Below are positions 1 through 11,389 of a stretch of 64,000 bases of DNA, one piece after another. The position numbers and the translations under genes are program-made. The number at the start of each line of letters is the position of its first letter. Within the stretch, counting starts at the first letter, position 1. Source of the DNA: Amycolatopsis alba DSM 44262 (GTDB taxonomy: Bacteria > Actinomycetota > Actinomycetes > Mycobacteriales > Pseudonocardiaceae); NCBI RefSeq assembly GCF_000384215.1, contig NZ_KB913032.1, positions 7,215,605-7,279,604 on the forward strand. The letters are read 5' to 3'. Under the pieces are notes generated by a model. That model did not search any database. It was not told the DNA's origin and was given only the letters and a program-made list of their open reading frames with translations.

Positions 1-1296
1 ATCGGACACCGCGCTCCGCAGCACCTCGGTCAGCCCGGCCAGCAGACCGGCCGCGGTGGTCCGGTCGAACAGTTCGGCGTCGAAGTCCAGGATCACACTC
101 AGGCCGCCGCCAGTGGTGGGCGCGATGTCCAGGCCGAGATCGAACCGGGTGCCGCGTGGGGCGGGCAGCCGTTCCACGGTGACACCGGGCAGCCGTAACG
201 GCTCGCCGGGGGTGTTGTCCAGCGCCAGCATGGTTCGCACCAGCGGCGGCCGCGGGCCCTGGTGGTCCGGGTCGGCCTCCTGGCTGATCCGCTCGAACGG
301 CACGTCCTGGTGCGCGTACGCCGCCAGGCACACCTCCCGCACCCGGACCAGCAGCTGCCGGAAACTCGGGTCGCCGGTGAGGTCCACCCGCAGCGGCAGC
401 GTGTTCACGAAGAAGCCGACGACGCGGTCGAGTTCGGTGCTGCCGCGCCCGGCGACCGGGGTGCCGACGACGATGTCGTCCTGCCCGGACCAGCGGTGCA
501 GTACCACCGCCCAGGCCGCCGTCAGCGTCATGAACAACGTCGCGCGCTCGGCTTCGGCCACCGTGGCCCACCGCTCGACCAGCCCGGCGTCGAGGTCGGC
601 GGACACGCTGTCACCGAGGAAGCGGGAACGCGCCGGACGCGGGTGGTCGGTGAACAGTTCCAGTGGCTTGGCCCCGGCGAGTGTCCGGCGCCAGTGGGCG
701 AGCTGCCCGGTGAGCACCTCGCCTTCGAGGAAGTCCCGTTGCCATACCGCGAAATCCGCGTACTGCAGTTCCAGCTCCGGCAGCTCGGGGGCGCGGCCTT
801 CCAGCTGCGCCGCGTAGACCTCGCCGAGTTCGGCGACCAGTACGCCCAGCGACCAGCCGTCGACCACCACGTGGTGCATGCACAGCAGCAGCACGCACTC
901 CCCCGGCTCACCGTCGAGCACCCGCAGCAATGCGGACCGCAGCAAGGGCGGCGCGGCGAGGTCGAACTCGGGCTCGGTCACCGCGCGCATCGCCGCGTCC
1001 AGCCCGTCGCGGGTCGTGTCCACCACGCTCAGCGGGGCCACCGCGGTGGCCAGCGCCACCTGGGTCAGCGCACTGTCGGCACCGACCTCGACACCGGTCC
1101 GCAGCACCTCGTGGCGATCCACCAGGAACTGCAGTGCGGCCCTCAGGGCGGGGACGTCGACCGTGCCGGTCATCCGCAGCGCGCCGTTGATGTGATAGGC
1201 CGCCCCGGACCCCATCTGGTGCAGCAGCCACAGTCGTTCCTGGCCGAAGGAGGCGGGGAAGACGAACGACTCCGCGATCGCCTGCTGGTCAGTCAT
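1..1296 (-). CDS. NRPS, N-terminal condensation domain (cut by window edge)
   Basis: Start of a nonribosomal peptide synthetase; 432 codons are visible and the frame runs off the left edge without a stop. The visible part is a condensation (C) domain, which forms peptide bonds between carrier-bound intermediates. The order is typical: an entry motif SFGQERLWLLHQ, then RHEVLRTG, the catalytic HHVVVDGWS (HHxxxDG intact), and late motifs GFFVNTLPLR and HQDVPFERI. The ATG at 1296 overlaps the stop of the upstream NRPS gene by 8 bases (ATGACTGA), so the two are probably translationally coupled and sit next to each other in the assembly line. Domains after C, and therefore the residue added, cannot be seen. 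C-domain identity is certain; subtype is not assignable by eye. Confidence 0.93.
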   Translation of the reverse strand, partial: MTDQQAIAESFVFPASFGQERLWLLHQMGSGAAYHINGALRMTGTVDVPALRAALQFLVDRHEVLRTGVEVGADSALTQVALATAVAPLSVVDTTRDGLDAAMRAVTEPEFDLAAPPLLRSALLRVLDGEPGECVLLLCMHHVVVDGWSLGVLVAELGEVYAAQLEGRAPELPELELQYADFAVWQRDFLEGEVLTGQLAHWRRTLAGAKPLELFTDHPRPARSRFLGDSVSADLDAGLVERWATVAEAERATLFMTLTAAWAVVLHRWSGQDDIVVGTPVAGRGSTELDRVVGFFVNTLPLRVDLTGDPSFRQLLVRVREVCLAAYAHQDVPFERISQEADPDHQGPRPPLVRTMLALDNTPGEPLRLPGVTVERLPAPRGTRFDLGLDIAPTTGGGLSVILDFDAELFDRTTAAGLLAGLTEVLRSAVSD

Positions 1297-3364
1297 CGGC
1301 GTTCTCGCCTTTCGTCACGTCCGGCGTGGTGGGGGCCCGGAACCGGGAGCGGTCGAGTCTCGGGATAGCCGCCACCGGCCGGGCAGGCGCCGCCGCGTCG
1401 ACCAGTCCGGCCACGTTCGCGACGGTGCCCGCCTCGAAGAAGTCGGCCAGTTCCAGTTCCACCTGGCAGGCCGCGCGGATCCGGTGCAGGATCCGGACCG
1501 CGAGCAGGGAGTGGCCGCCGAGTTCGAAGAAGTCCTCGTGCACGTCGAACCCGGCGTCGATACCCAGCAATTCGGCCCAGATCTCCGCGACCCGGCGCTC
1601 GGCCTCGGTCCGTGGTCCGACCGCCGGTCCGGCGGCGGGTACGACGGTCTCCGGCAGGCCGGTCGCGCCCGCGCCGGCGGTTTCGGCGACGGGTTCGGGC
1701 GCGTCGACGATTTCCACCAGCCCTTCGGCGGTCCGTCGCGCCCGATCGCCGGTCGCGTACAGCCTGGCGCCCGTACCGGACGGATCCGGCACGAACCGTG
1801 CGGCCGTCAACGCCGGTCGGCCGGTGAACCCCTGCCCCGCGACGACTCCGCCGAGGAACAGCTCCCCCACGACACCGATCGGCACCGGGGCCATCCACCG
1901 GTCCAGCACCTGTGCTCCCGTGCCGCCGGGGGCGGGAGCGGTCGCCTCCGTCAGCGGCAGGTCCCACACCGGGCGGGTCGGCTCGGCCACGCCCGCCCGC
2001 GCCACCGCCAGCACCGCGGCCACCAGCCGCCGGGCCGAGGACGCCGTCAGCACGTCCGTCGAGAACTCCGCGAAACCGGCGAGTCCCCCGTCTTCCGCCG
2101 GGGACAGCTCGATCTCGAGTTCGAACTTGGCGGTGCCGGTGTGCACCGGCAGCACGTCCATGCGCACCCCCGGCGGCTCGACCACCCGGCGCGGAGTGTT
2201 GTGGAGCACCAGCATGTGCCGGATGATCGGGGACCGGCTGAAGCCGTCCCGGTCCGGCCGGATCTCCCGCACCAGCTGTTCGAACGGCAGGTCCTGGTTC
2301 GCGTAGGCGCCGACGCAGGCCTCCCGCACCCGGCCGAGCAGCTCCCGGAAGCCCGGCGCGAGCGGCACGTCGACCCGCAACGCCAGTGTGTTGACGAAGA
2401 AACCGACCAGGCCTTCCAGCTCCGTGCGGGTGCGCCCGGCGATGGCCGTCCCCCACACCACGTCCCGGCGTCCCGACCACCGCGCGAGCACGATCGCCCA
2501 GGCCGCGGCCAGCACCATGTACAGCGTCGCGCCTTCGTCGTCGCCGATGCGGCGCAGGGCGGCGACCAGTTCCGCGGGAACGGTCACCGGTACGACGTCA
2601 CCGGAGAACGCGCGGTCCGGGCGAGCCGCGGCGTCGGCGGGCAGCTCCACCGCCCGCGCCCCGGCGAGCCGCTCCCGCCAGTACGCGAGCTGGCCGGTGA
2701 GCGCGCCGCCGGAGACGTAGTCCCGATGCCACGAAGCGAAATCGACGTAACGAGTCGCCAAGGGCGGCAGCGCCGCCTTCGTCCCGGCGCACAGCGCGGC
2801 GTAGACGAGGGCGAACTCACCGGCGAGGATGCCGAGCGACCACCCGTCCACGACGATGTGGTGCACGCACAGCAGGAGATGCCAGTCGTCCGGCGCGATC
2901 TGGAACAGCATCGGCCGCAGCAGGCACGGCCCCGCCAAGTCGAACGGACGGCGGCAGGCGAGCCGGACTTCGTCCCACAGCACGTCTTCGCTCACCTGGG
3001 CGAAGGGCACGTCGACCGTCACCGCCTCGGGCGGGTGCACGATCTGCACGACCCCGCCCTCGTCGTCGACGCGCAGTCCCGTGCGCAGCGCCTCGTGCCG
3101 CTCGACGAGCACACGGACGGACTCGCGCAGCGCGGCCACGTCTACTTCGCCCCGCATCCTGAGCGTGCCGGCGACGACGTACAGCGCGCTGTCAGGGTTG
3201 AGCTGTTCGAAGAAGTACAACCGTTCCTGCGCATGCGAAGCCGGGCTCTGCGCTTCGTCGGCCGGGCGACGGGGGATCCCGTCTGCGGCCTTGCCGATGC
3301 CCGCTTCGTCTAGACGTCGCTGGAGTAGTCGATACTGGTCCGCGGAGAGCGATCCGGGTGCCAT
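1289..3364 (-). CDS. NRPS module C-deltaA-T with a remnant adenylation domain
   Basis: 691 aa. A complete C domain (entry motif SHAQERLYFFEQ, catalytic HHIVVDGWS, late motif GFFVNTLALR) is followed by about 90 residues that keep only the A6/A7 part of an adenylation domain (GELFLGG, GQGFTGRPALTAARF, LYATGDRAR). A1-A5 and A8-A10 are absent, including the ATP-binding TSGSTG and the substrate pocket. An intact carrier (T) domain follows (DFFELGGHSLLAVRIL, phosphopantetheine Ser). The module therefore cannot activate its own amino acid and must be charged in trans, as the A-less last module of SyrE is. The start at 3364 is supported by AAGGAGG about 10 bases upstream; it overlaps the preceding thioesterase gene by 55 bases. 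The trans-loading partner may be the halogenase-T/A cassette at 42717-45629; that link is inference. Confidence 0.93.
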   Translation of the reverse strand: MAPGSLSADQYRLLQRRLDEAGIGKAADGIPRRPADEAQSPASHAQERLYFFEQLNPDSALYVVAGTLRMRGEVDVAALRESVRVLVERHEALRTGLRVDDEGGVVQIVHPPEAVTVDVPFAQVSEDVLWDEVRLACRRPFDLAGPCLLRPMLFQIAPDDWHLLLCVHHIVVDGWSLGILAGEFALVYAALCAGTKAALPPLATRYVDFASWHRDYVSGGALTGQLAYWRERLAGARAVELPADAAARPDRAFSGDVVPVTVPAELVAALRRIGDDEGATLYMVLAAAWAIVLARWSGRRDVVWGTAIAGRTRTELEGLVGFFVNTLALRVDVPLAPGFRELLGRVREACVGAYANQDLPFEQLVREIRPDRDGFSRSPIIRHMLVLHNTPRRVVEPPGVRMDVLPVHTGTAKFELEIELSPAEDGGLAGFAEFSTDVLTASSARRLVAAVLAVARAGVAEPTRPVWDLPLTEATAPAPGGTGAQVLDRWMAPVPIGVVGELFLGGVVAGQGFTGRPALTAARFVPDPSGTGARLYATGDRARRTAEGLVEIVDAPEPVAETAGAGATGLPETVVPAAGPAVGPRTEAERRVAEIWAELLGIDAGFDVHEDFFELGGHSLLAVRILHRIRAACQVELELADFFEAGTVANVAGLVDAAAPARPVAAIPRLDRSRFRAPTTPDVTKGENADD

Positions 3365-4128
3365 GGCGCCGAAACCTCCTTCGTGAGGCCAGTACAGCCG
3401 AGGATGTCCTGCCGCAGTTGCGTGAGCATCGAGGTCGCGTTGTCCCGCGGGAAGAAATGCCCGCCGGGGAACGTGCTGACCCGCGCGGTGCCTTCGACCT
3501 CCGCCAGCCAGCCGACGGCTTCCGCCTCACCGGCCAGCGGGTCGTCGGCGCCGAGGTACACCCGCAGGTCGCAGCGGAGCGGCGGCCGCGGTTCCGGCCG
3601 GAACTCGTTCACCACCGTCAGATCCGCGCGGAGGATGGGGAGGATGTACTCCAGGAACAGCGGATCCGGCGGGGTGTCCGCGGGCAGGCCTTCGGCGCGG
3701 GTGATCAACTCGATCAGGCCCTCATCGGAGGTTTCGCTGCGCCAGTTCGGCGCGTGCAGGCTCCCTGGAGCCGCCGCGGCCGCCACCACGAGTCCTTCGG
3801 GCAGCCACCCCCTGGTGGCGCGGAGGGTCCGGCAGAGCTCCCAGGCGACGACGGCGCCCATGCTGTGCCCGAAGACGACCAGCGGCAGTTCGTCGAGCCC
3901 GTCCAGTTCCGGCAGCACGCCGTCGATGAGTTCCGCCATGTCGGTGATCGGCCGTTCCATGCCACGATCGCCGCGGCCGGGCAGTTCCACCCCCACGACG
4001 TCGATCTCGGCACCGAGCGGCTCACCCCAGTTCTGGTAGATCCTGGCCGAACCGCCGCCGGGCGGCAGGCACAGCAACCTCGCCCTTGCCCGCCCGGATC
4101 GGGAGAAATGCCGCAGCCACTCAGTCAC
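3310..4128 (-). CDS. Type II thioesterase
   Basis: 272 aa alpha/beta hydrolase of the GrsT/RifR type II thioesterase family, which clears misprimed or stalled acyl groups from carrier domains. Visible: LLCLPPGGGSARIYQNW near the N terminus, FGHSMGAVVAWELCR carrying the nucleophile (GxSxG with Ser), and GGHFFPRDN with the catalytic His. It starts with GTG at 4128. It lies between the second thioesterase gene and the C-deltaA-T NRPS, whose start it overlaps. The nucleophile is Ser, unlike the Cys of SyrC/CmaE-type aminoacyl shuttles, so hydrolytic editing is more likely than aminoacyl transfer, although shuttling to the A-less module cannot be excluded from sequence. Confidence 0.92.
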   Translation of the reverse strand: MTEWLRHFSRSGRARARLLCLPPGGGSARIYQNWGEPLGAEIDVVGVELPGRGDRGMERPITDMAELIDGVLPELDGLDELPLVVFGHSMGAVVAWELCRTLRATRGWLPEGLVVAAAAAPGSLHAPNWRSETSDEGLIELITRAEGLPADTPPDPLFLEYILPILRADLTVVNEFRPEPRPPLRCDLRVYLGADDPLAGEAEAVGWLAEVEGTARVSTFPGGHFFPRDNATSMLTQLRQDILGCTGLTKEVSAPWHPDRSPRTSIDYSSDV

Positions 4129-4210
4129 GCGATCAGATTCGCCGGATCACGTGCCGGGAACAAGTCAGTGAGTGTCCCGACAAACCCGGCCCGGCAGGCA
4201 TTTCCGGCGG

Positions 4211-4915
4211 TCAGCTCAGCCCCGCCGACTCCTCGACCACCCGGAGCACCTCCGCCGCGGAATCGGCGAGATACATGTGTTCCCCCGGCAGCTCCCGCAG
4301 GACGAACTCCCGGCTCGTCGCCTTGGCCCATTCCCCGGCCTGTTCGGCCGAAACCAGGCTGTCGTCCCGGCCGCGGACCGCGGTGATCGGTGCCGCCAAC
4401 GGGGTATCCGTGCCAGGGCGGTAGTTTTCGTGCATCTCGACGTCGGCGCGCAGCGTCGGCAGCACCATCTGGCGCACCTCGGGATCTTCCAGTGCCGCGT
4501 CGTGGTGCCCGGCGAGTTCGCCGACCCTGGCGACGAACTCGCTGTCGGGCAAGCCGGTCGCCCGGAGTTCCCGCCGCGTCCACGGGCCGGGAGAACCGCT
4601 CACCACCAGGCTGACCACGGTGACCGACGGCGTCCCCGCGAGCAGGTGGCCCAGTTCGTAGGCGAGCACGGCGCCCAGGCTGTGGCCGAACAGCGCCACC
4701 TGCCCGGCGCCGCCGATCTCCGTCAGCAGACCGGGCAGCAGGTCTTCCGCCGCCTGGCGCACATCCCGGTACGGTTGCTCGCGGATCCGCCGCTCGCGGC
4801 CGGGCAGCCGGACCGGGACGATCTCGAGGTCACTGTGGGCCAGCGTGCGCCACGGCCGGAAGAACGCGGCCCCGCTCCCGGCGAACGGCGCACACACCAG
4901 CGGAATACGGCTCAT
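4211..4915 (-). CDS. Type II thioesterase (second copy)
   Basis: 234 aa, same family as the next gene downstream. Motifs: LVCAPFAGSGAAFFRPW, LPGRERRIREQPY, FGHSLGAVLAYELG (Ser nucleophile), a conserved Asp near RGRDDSLVSA, and GEHMYL with the catalytic His. It follows the C-A-T NRPS stop by 28 bases, with a GGAG ribosome site before its ATG. Two type II thioesterases side by side is more than most NRPS clusters carry. One may edit the carriers of the main line and the other the trans-acting carriers, or one may have a shuttle role; which does what cannot be decided here. Confidence 0.92.
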   Translation of the reverse strand: MSRIPLVCAPFAGSGAAFFRPWRTLAHSDLEIVPVRLPGRERRIREQPYRDVRQAAEDLLPGLLTEIGGAGQVALFGHSLGAVLAYELGHLLAGTPSVTVVSLVVSGSPGPWTRRELRATGLPDSEFVARVGELAGHHDAALEDPEVRQMVLPTLRADVEMHENYRPGTDTPLAAPITAVRGRDDSLVSAEQAGEWAKATSREFVLRELPGEHMYLADSAAEVLRVVEESAGLS

Positions 4916-4943
4916 GGGTTCTCCGGTCTCTTCACCTCGCCGG

Positions 4944-8351
<3,408 letters not shown>

Positions 8352-8488
8352 TGGCCACTCCAGGCTTGATGGCTTCGAGAACATCGCGGGGCGTCGCCAG
8401 GATCATCGACGCGGGTGCGGGCCGACAAGTCCGGGATCAGCCCTACAACACTCACGACAGCCCGGCCGAAGCGTGCTTGAGCGGACGG

Positions 8489-8547
8489 CACGCGTGCTTG
8501 GATGGACGACACGCGTGATGTCCGTCCAAGCACGCGTGTCGTCCATC
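8489..8547. repeat. Overlapping, mutually exclusive inverted repeats
   Basis: Arms at 8489-8507 and 8520-8538 pair over 18 of 19 bases. A second pairing uses 8500-8517 with 8531-8547 (17 bases). Because the arms share sequence, only one hairpin can form at a time. The element lies between the penicillin-acylase gene and the NRPS gene, both transcribed on the minus strand, so it would sit in the NRPS leader or in the transcript joining the two genes. It contains repeated ACGCGTG/CACGCGT cores, so it could also be a dispersed palindromic repeat of the genome. Confidence 0.7.
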
Positions 8548-8584
8548 TGATCACCAGCAGCGAGCGCGGCCGCCGTCCGCCGAC

Positions 8585-8607
8585 GTCGCGAAAGCATCCT
8601 TCGCGAC
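8585..8607. repeat. Palindromic repeat of the GTCGCGAA...TTCGCGAC type
   Basis: Arms GTCGCGAA and TTCGCGAC enclose a 7-base centre just downstream of the penicillin-acylase stop. The arms match the ends of the larger hairpin at 29256-29314, so this looks like a short copy of a dispersed intergenic palindrome. It may act as a terminator for the acylase gene. Confidence 0.65.
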
Positions 8608-8612
8608 ACGGC

Positions 8613-11240
8613 CTAGCCGGGTGGCTTCAGCGTCAGGTGGTTCTTCGTGGCTGCCGTGACCGCGTCACGGCCGAACGCCCACGCGGTGGACTCGCCGCGT
8701 TGCCAGAGCGGCATCTGGTCGTCGTAGTGCTCGTCGAACGCGTGCCCGGACGCCCCGGTGAGGTTGATCCAGCGCGAGGAGTCCAGGTTCGCCCAGTCGA
8801 CCACCATGCGCATGGACGGGACCCAGTTGACGTCGTAGCCCTTCTTGGCGTTCCAGCCGGCGGCGTTGATGGTGGCCGGTCCGCCCCCGAGCTCGTACGG
8901 CCCGCGGTTGAGCAGCCACTGCACCGGCGCCGGGCCGGTGCCGAGGGTCTGGTTCTTCAGGGTGAGCCGGTGCAGCTCGCCCCAGCGCCAGGCGCCGGGG
9001 TCCGCACCGAGGCGATCGGTCAGTTCCTTGGCCGCGTCGTCCATCGCCGCGCCCAGCATGGCGTCGCGGCCACGCAGGCCGCGCGGGTCGGTGGTGTTGT
9101 GCCAGAACTCGTCGTCAGGACGGTCCAGCAGGCCACGGACCACCTCGAACCACTGGCCGCCGCCGTCCACGTCGACCTTCGGCGCGCCGTTGGTCAGTTT
9201 GTCGGTGAACATCAGCCGCAGCAGGTTTCGCCAGACGGCGTTGAAGTAGGCGGCGGGCGCCGAGTCGGCAGGCTGGGTGAAATCCCAGCCCCGCAACAGG
9301 TTTCTTGCCTTCTCGGTGTCCTTGCCGACCTGGGCGGCCAGCAGGCGCGGGGTCAGCGTCTCGGCGTTGACGTTGTAGGTGTCGAGCTGGATCCGCTGCA
9401 TCGCGGCGACGTCGAGCTTGCCGCCCTGTTTGATCAGGTCGGTGATCCGCTGGCTGCGGTTGCCGTCGCCCCAGGCCTTGGTGATCAGGTACGGGTACGA
9501 CGGGTCGGTGACCGCGTTGTTCGCGTTGACGAAGTACCCGCTCGCCGGGTCCAGCGCGCTGGGCAGCGCGTCGAACGGGATGTAGCCCGTCCATTCGTAC
9601 TCGTCGGTCCAGCCCGGTACCGGATACCGGCCGTCGCCCTGTTTGCGGACCGGGATCAGGCCGGGGGCCTGATAACCGATGTGGCCGAACCGGTCGGCGT
9701 AGAGCATGTTCTGCGCCGGGGCCGCGAACTTCGACGCGGCCTGGCGGAACGTGTGCCAGTCGCGGGCGGCGTCCAGTTCGAAGACGGCGTCGAGGGTGCG
9801 GGCGGGCTGCAACGCGGTCCACTTGATGGCGACCGCGTATCCGCCGCCCACCGGATCGGCCCCTGGTGACCGGCCGCTCTGCCCGGCGGACTTCAGCCGG
9901 TCGACGACGTCGGAAAGGATCGGCCCGTGCCCGGTGGAGCGCACGGTGATCACCCGGTCCTTGCCGCCCGCGACCTTGATCACCTCCTGGCGTGTCTGCA
10001 GCGGGACCTTCCGGCCCTGGTATTCGTAGTCCCCGTCGGTCACCCGCTCCAGGTACAGGTCGGTGTCGGCGGGGCCGAGGTTGGTGAGGCCCCAGGAGAT
10101 GTCGGCGTTGTGCCCGATGATGACCCCCGGCATGCCGGAAAAGCCGAATCCGGACACGTCGAACGGGCAGTCCTTGCCGACCGAACGGCAGTGCAGGCCG
10201 TTCTGGTACCAGAGGCTCGGCATCTGCGGGGCGAGGTGAGGATCGTTGGCCAGCATGGGTTTCCCGCTCGCGGTGAGCTTCCCGGAGACCACCCAGCCGT
10301 TGGACCCGATGCCCTCGCCGCGCGGGCCGAGCACGTCGTCGAGCGCCGTCGACGCCTCCGCCGCGTCGCGCAGCGCGCCCGCCATGTCCCCGGTGCCGGG
10401 GTCCGCGGACGACGGCGCGGTGCTGCCCCCGCCGACCGGTTTCGGGTCGCGGCTGGTCTCGCCGGGCTGCACGGTGGGTTCCCAGCGCTGGAAGTCGTAG
10501 TCCGGGTACAGCTGCCGGATCGTCTCCGGGGGCATGACCGCGGCCAGCATCGCGTGCCGGGCCTGATCGGTCACCGTGCCGTTGAGATCCCACGCCATGG
10601 CCTTCAGCCAGGCGACGGAGTCGGCCGGGGTCCAGGGTGCCGGGGTGTAGCCGGAGTTGATCACGCCGAGCACGGTGTACTCCAGGCTCAGCCCGGTCCC
10701 GCTGTGCTCGGCAAGGTAGGCGTTCACGCCGTCCGCGTAGGCCTGCAGGTAGTCCCTGGTGCGCTGGGACAGCAGCGGAAGCTCCTGCTCGGCCACCTGG
10801 CGCCAGCCCATGGTCCGCACGGTCGAGTCGGTGACCACCTGGCTCTCGCCGAAGAGCTCCGAGAGCCTGCCGGAGGTGATGTGGCGACGGACGTCCATCT
10901 CCCAGAACCGGTCCTGGGCATGCGTGTAGCCCTGGGCGAGGAACAGGTCGTGCGGATTGTCGGCGTAGATCTGCGGCACGCCGTAGCCGTCGCGCAGCAC
11001 CTCTGCCGGGCCGGTCAGCCCCGGCACCGCGAGCGTGCCCTCCACGGTGGGGAACGAATGCCGCACCGCCCACGTCACGTAGAGACCGGCACTGGAGACG
11101 ATCACGATGAGCACGACGACGAGCGACCAGGCGATGGTCCGCAGCCGTCGCCAGCCCCGGCGCCGCTTGCGGCCGGGGTCGGCCGGCTCGCCCTGGGGTG
11201 CCTCGGTTTCGGTGTCCACGGTGTTCAGCGCGTCGCCCAC
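8613..11240 (-). CDS. Membrane-anchored penicillin-acylase family Ntn hydrolase
   Basis: 875 aa. A basic N-terminal tail is followed by one hydrophobic segment (TIAWSLVVVLIVIVSSAGLY, about residues 35-54), which should place the enzyme outside the membrane. Penicillin-acylase features follow: alpha-chain motif RDGYGVPQIYADNPHDLFLA and HAQDRFWEMD; the autocleavage site GSNGWVVSG, whose Ser becomes the N-terminal nucleophile of the beta chain; then KPMLANDPHL and SFAGYQAPG-like segments ending in NTTDPRGLRG. The family cleaves amide bonds of acylated amines and peptides (penicillin G acylase, AHL acylases, PvdQ). As the first gene before a C-A-T NRPS and two thioesterases, it may mature or inactivate the peptide by removing an N-acyl group, as PvdQ does for pyoverdine; that role is inferred. 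Confidence 0.9.
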   Translation of the reverse strand: MGDALNTVDTETEAPQGEPADPGRKRRRGWRRLRTIAWSLVVVLIVIVSSAGLYVTWAVRHSFPTVEGTLAVPGLTGPAEVLRDGYGVPQIYADNPHDLFLAQGYTHAQDRFWEMDVRRHITSGRLSELFGESQVVTDSTVRTMGWRQVAEQELPLLSQRTRDYLQAYADGVNAYLAEHSGTGLSLEYTVLGVINSGYTPAPWTPADSVAWLKAMAWDLNGTVTDQARHAMLAAVMPPETIRQLYPDYDFQRWEPTVQPGETSRDPKPVGGGSTAPSSADPGTGDMAGALRDAAEASTALDDVLGPRGEGIGSNGWVVSGKLTASGKPMLANDPHLAPQMPSLWYQNGLHCRSVGKDCPFDVSGFGFSGMPGVIIGHNADISWGLTNLGPADTDLYLERVTDGDYEYQGRKVPLQTRQEVIKVAGGKDRVITVRSTGHGPILSDVVDRLKSAGQSGRSPGADPVGGGYAVAIKWTALQPARTLDAVFELDAARDWHTFRQAASKFAAPAQNMLYADRFGHIGYQAPGLIPVRKQGDGRYPVPGWTDEYEWTGYIPFDALPSALDPASGYFVNANNAVTDPSYPYLITKAWGDGNRSQRITDLIKQGGKLDVAAMQRIQLDTYNVNAETLTPRLLAAQVGKDTEKARNLLRGWDFTQPADSAPAAYFNAVWRNLLRLMFTDKLTNGAPKVDVDGGGQWFEVVRGLLDRPDDEFWHNTTDPRGLRGRDAMLGAAMDDAAKELTDRLGADPGAWRWGELHRLTLKNQTLGTGPAPVQWLLNRGPYELGGGPATINAAGWNAKKGYDVNWVPSMRMVVDWANLDSSRWINLTGASGHAFDEHYDDQMPLWQRGESTAWAFGRDAVTAATKNHLTLKPPG

Positions 11241-11389
11241 CCCCGCAGGATCGTCCGCGGCCGCCGGGTGGAGTAGCCGGGGATTCTCCTGACTGCCGTC
11301 GGTATCCGCGTGGTGCGACCCTTGCCGGGTCCATCGCGCGGGCCGGGCGTTGCCGCGTGACCACGCACCCGACCCTGGGGACGAGTGAG

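Noticed and set aside
3310..4915. SyrC/CmaE-type aminoacyl shuttle among the two thioesterases
   Set aside because: Both have Ser in GxSxG rather than the Cys nucleophile of known shuttles, so type II thioesterase is the supported call.
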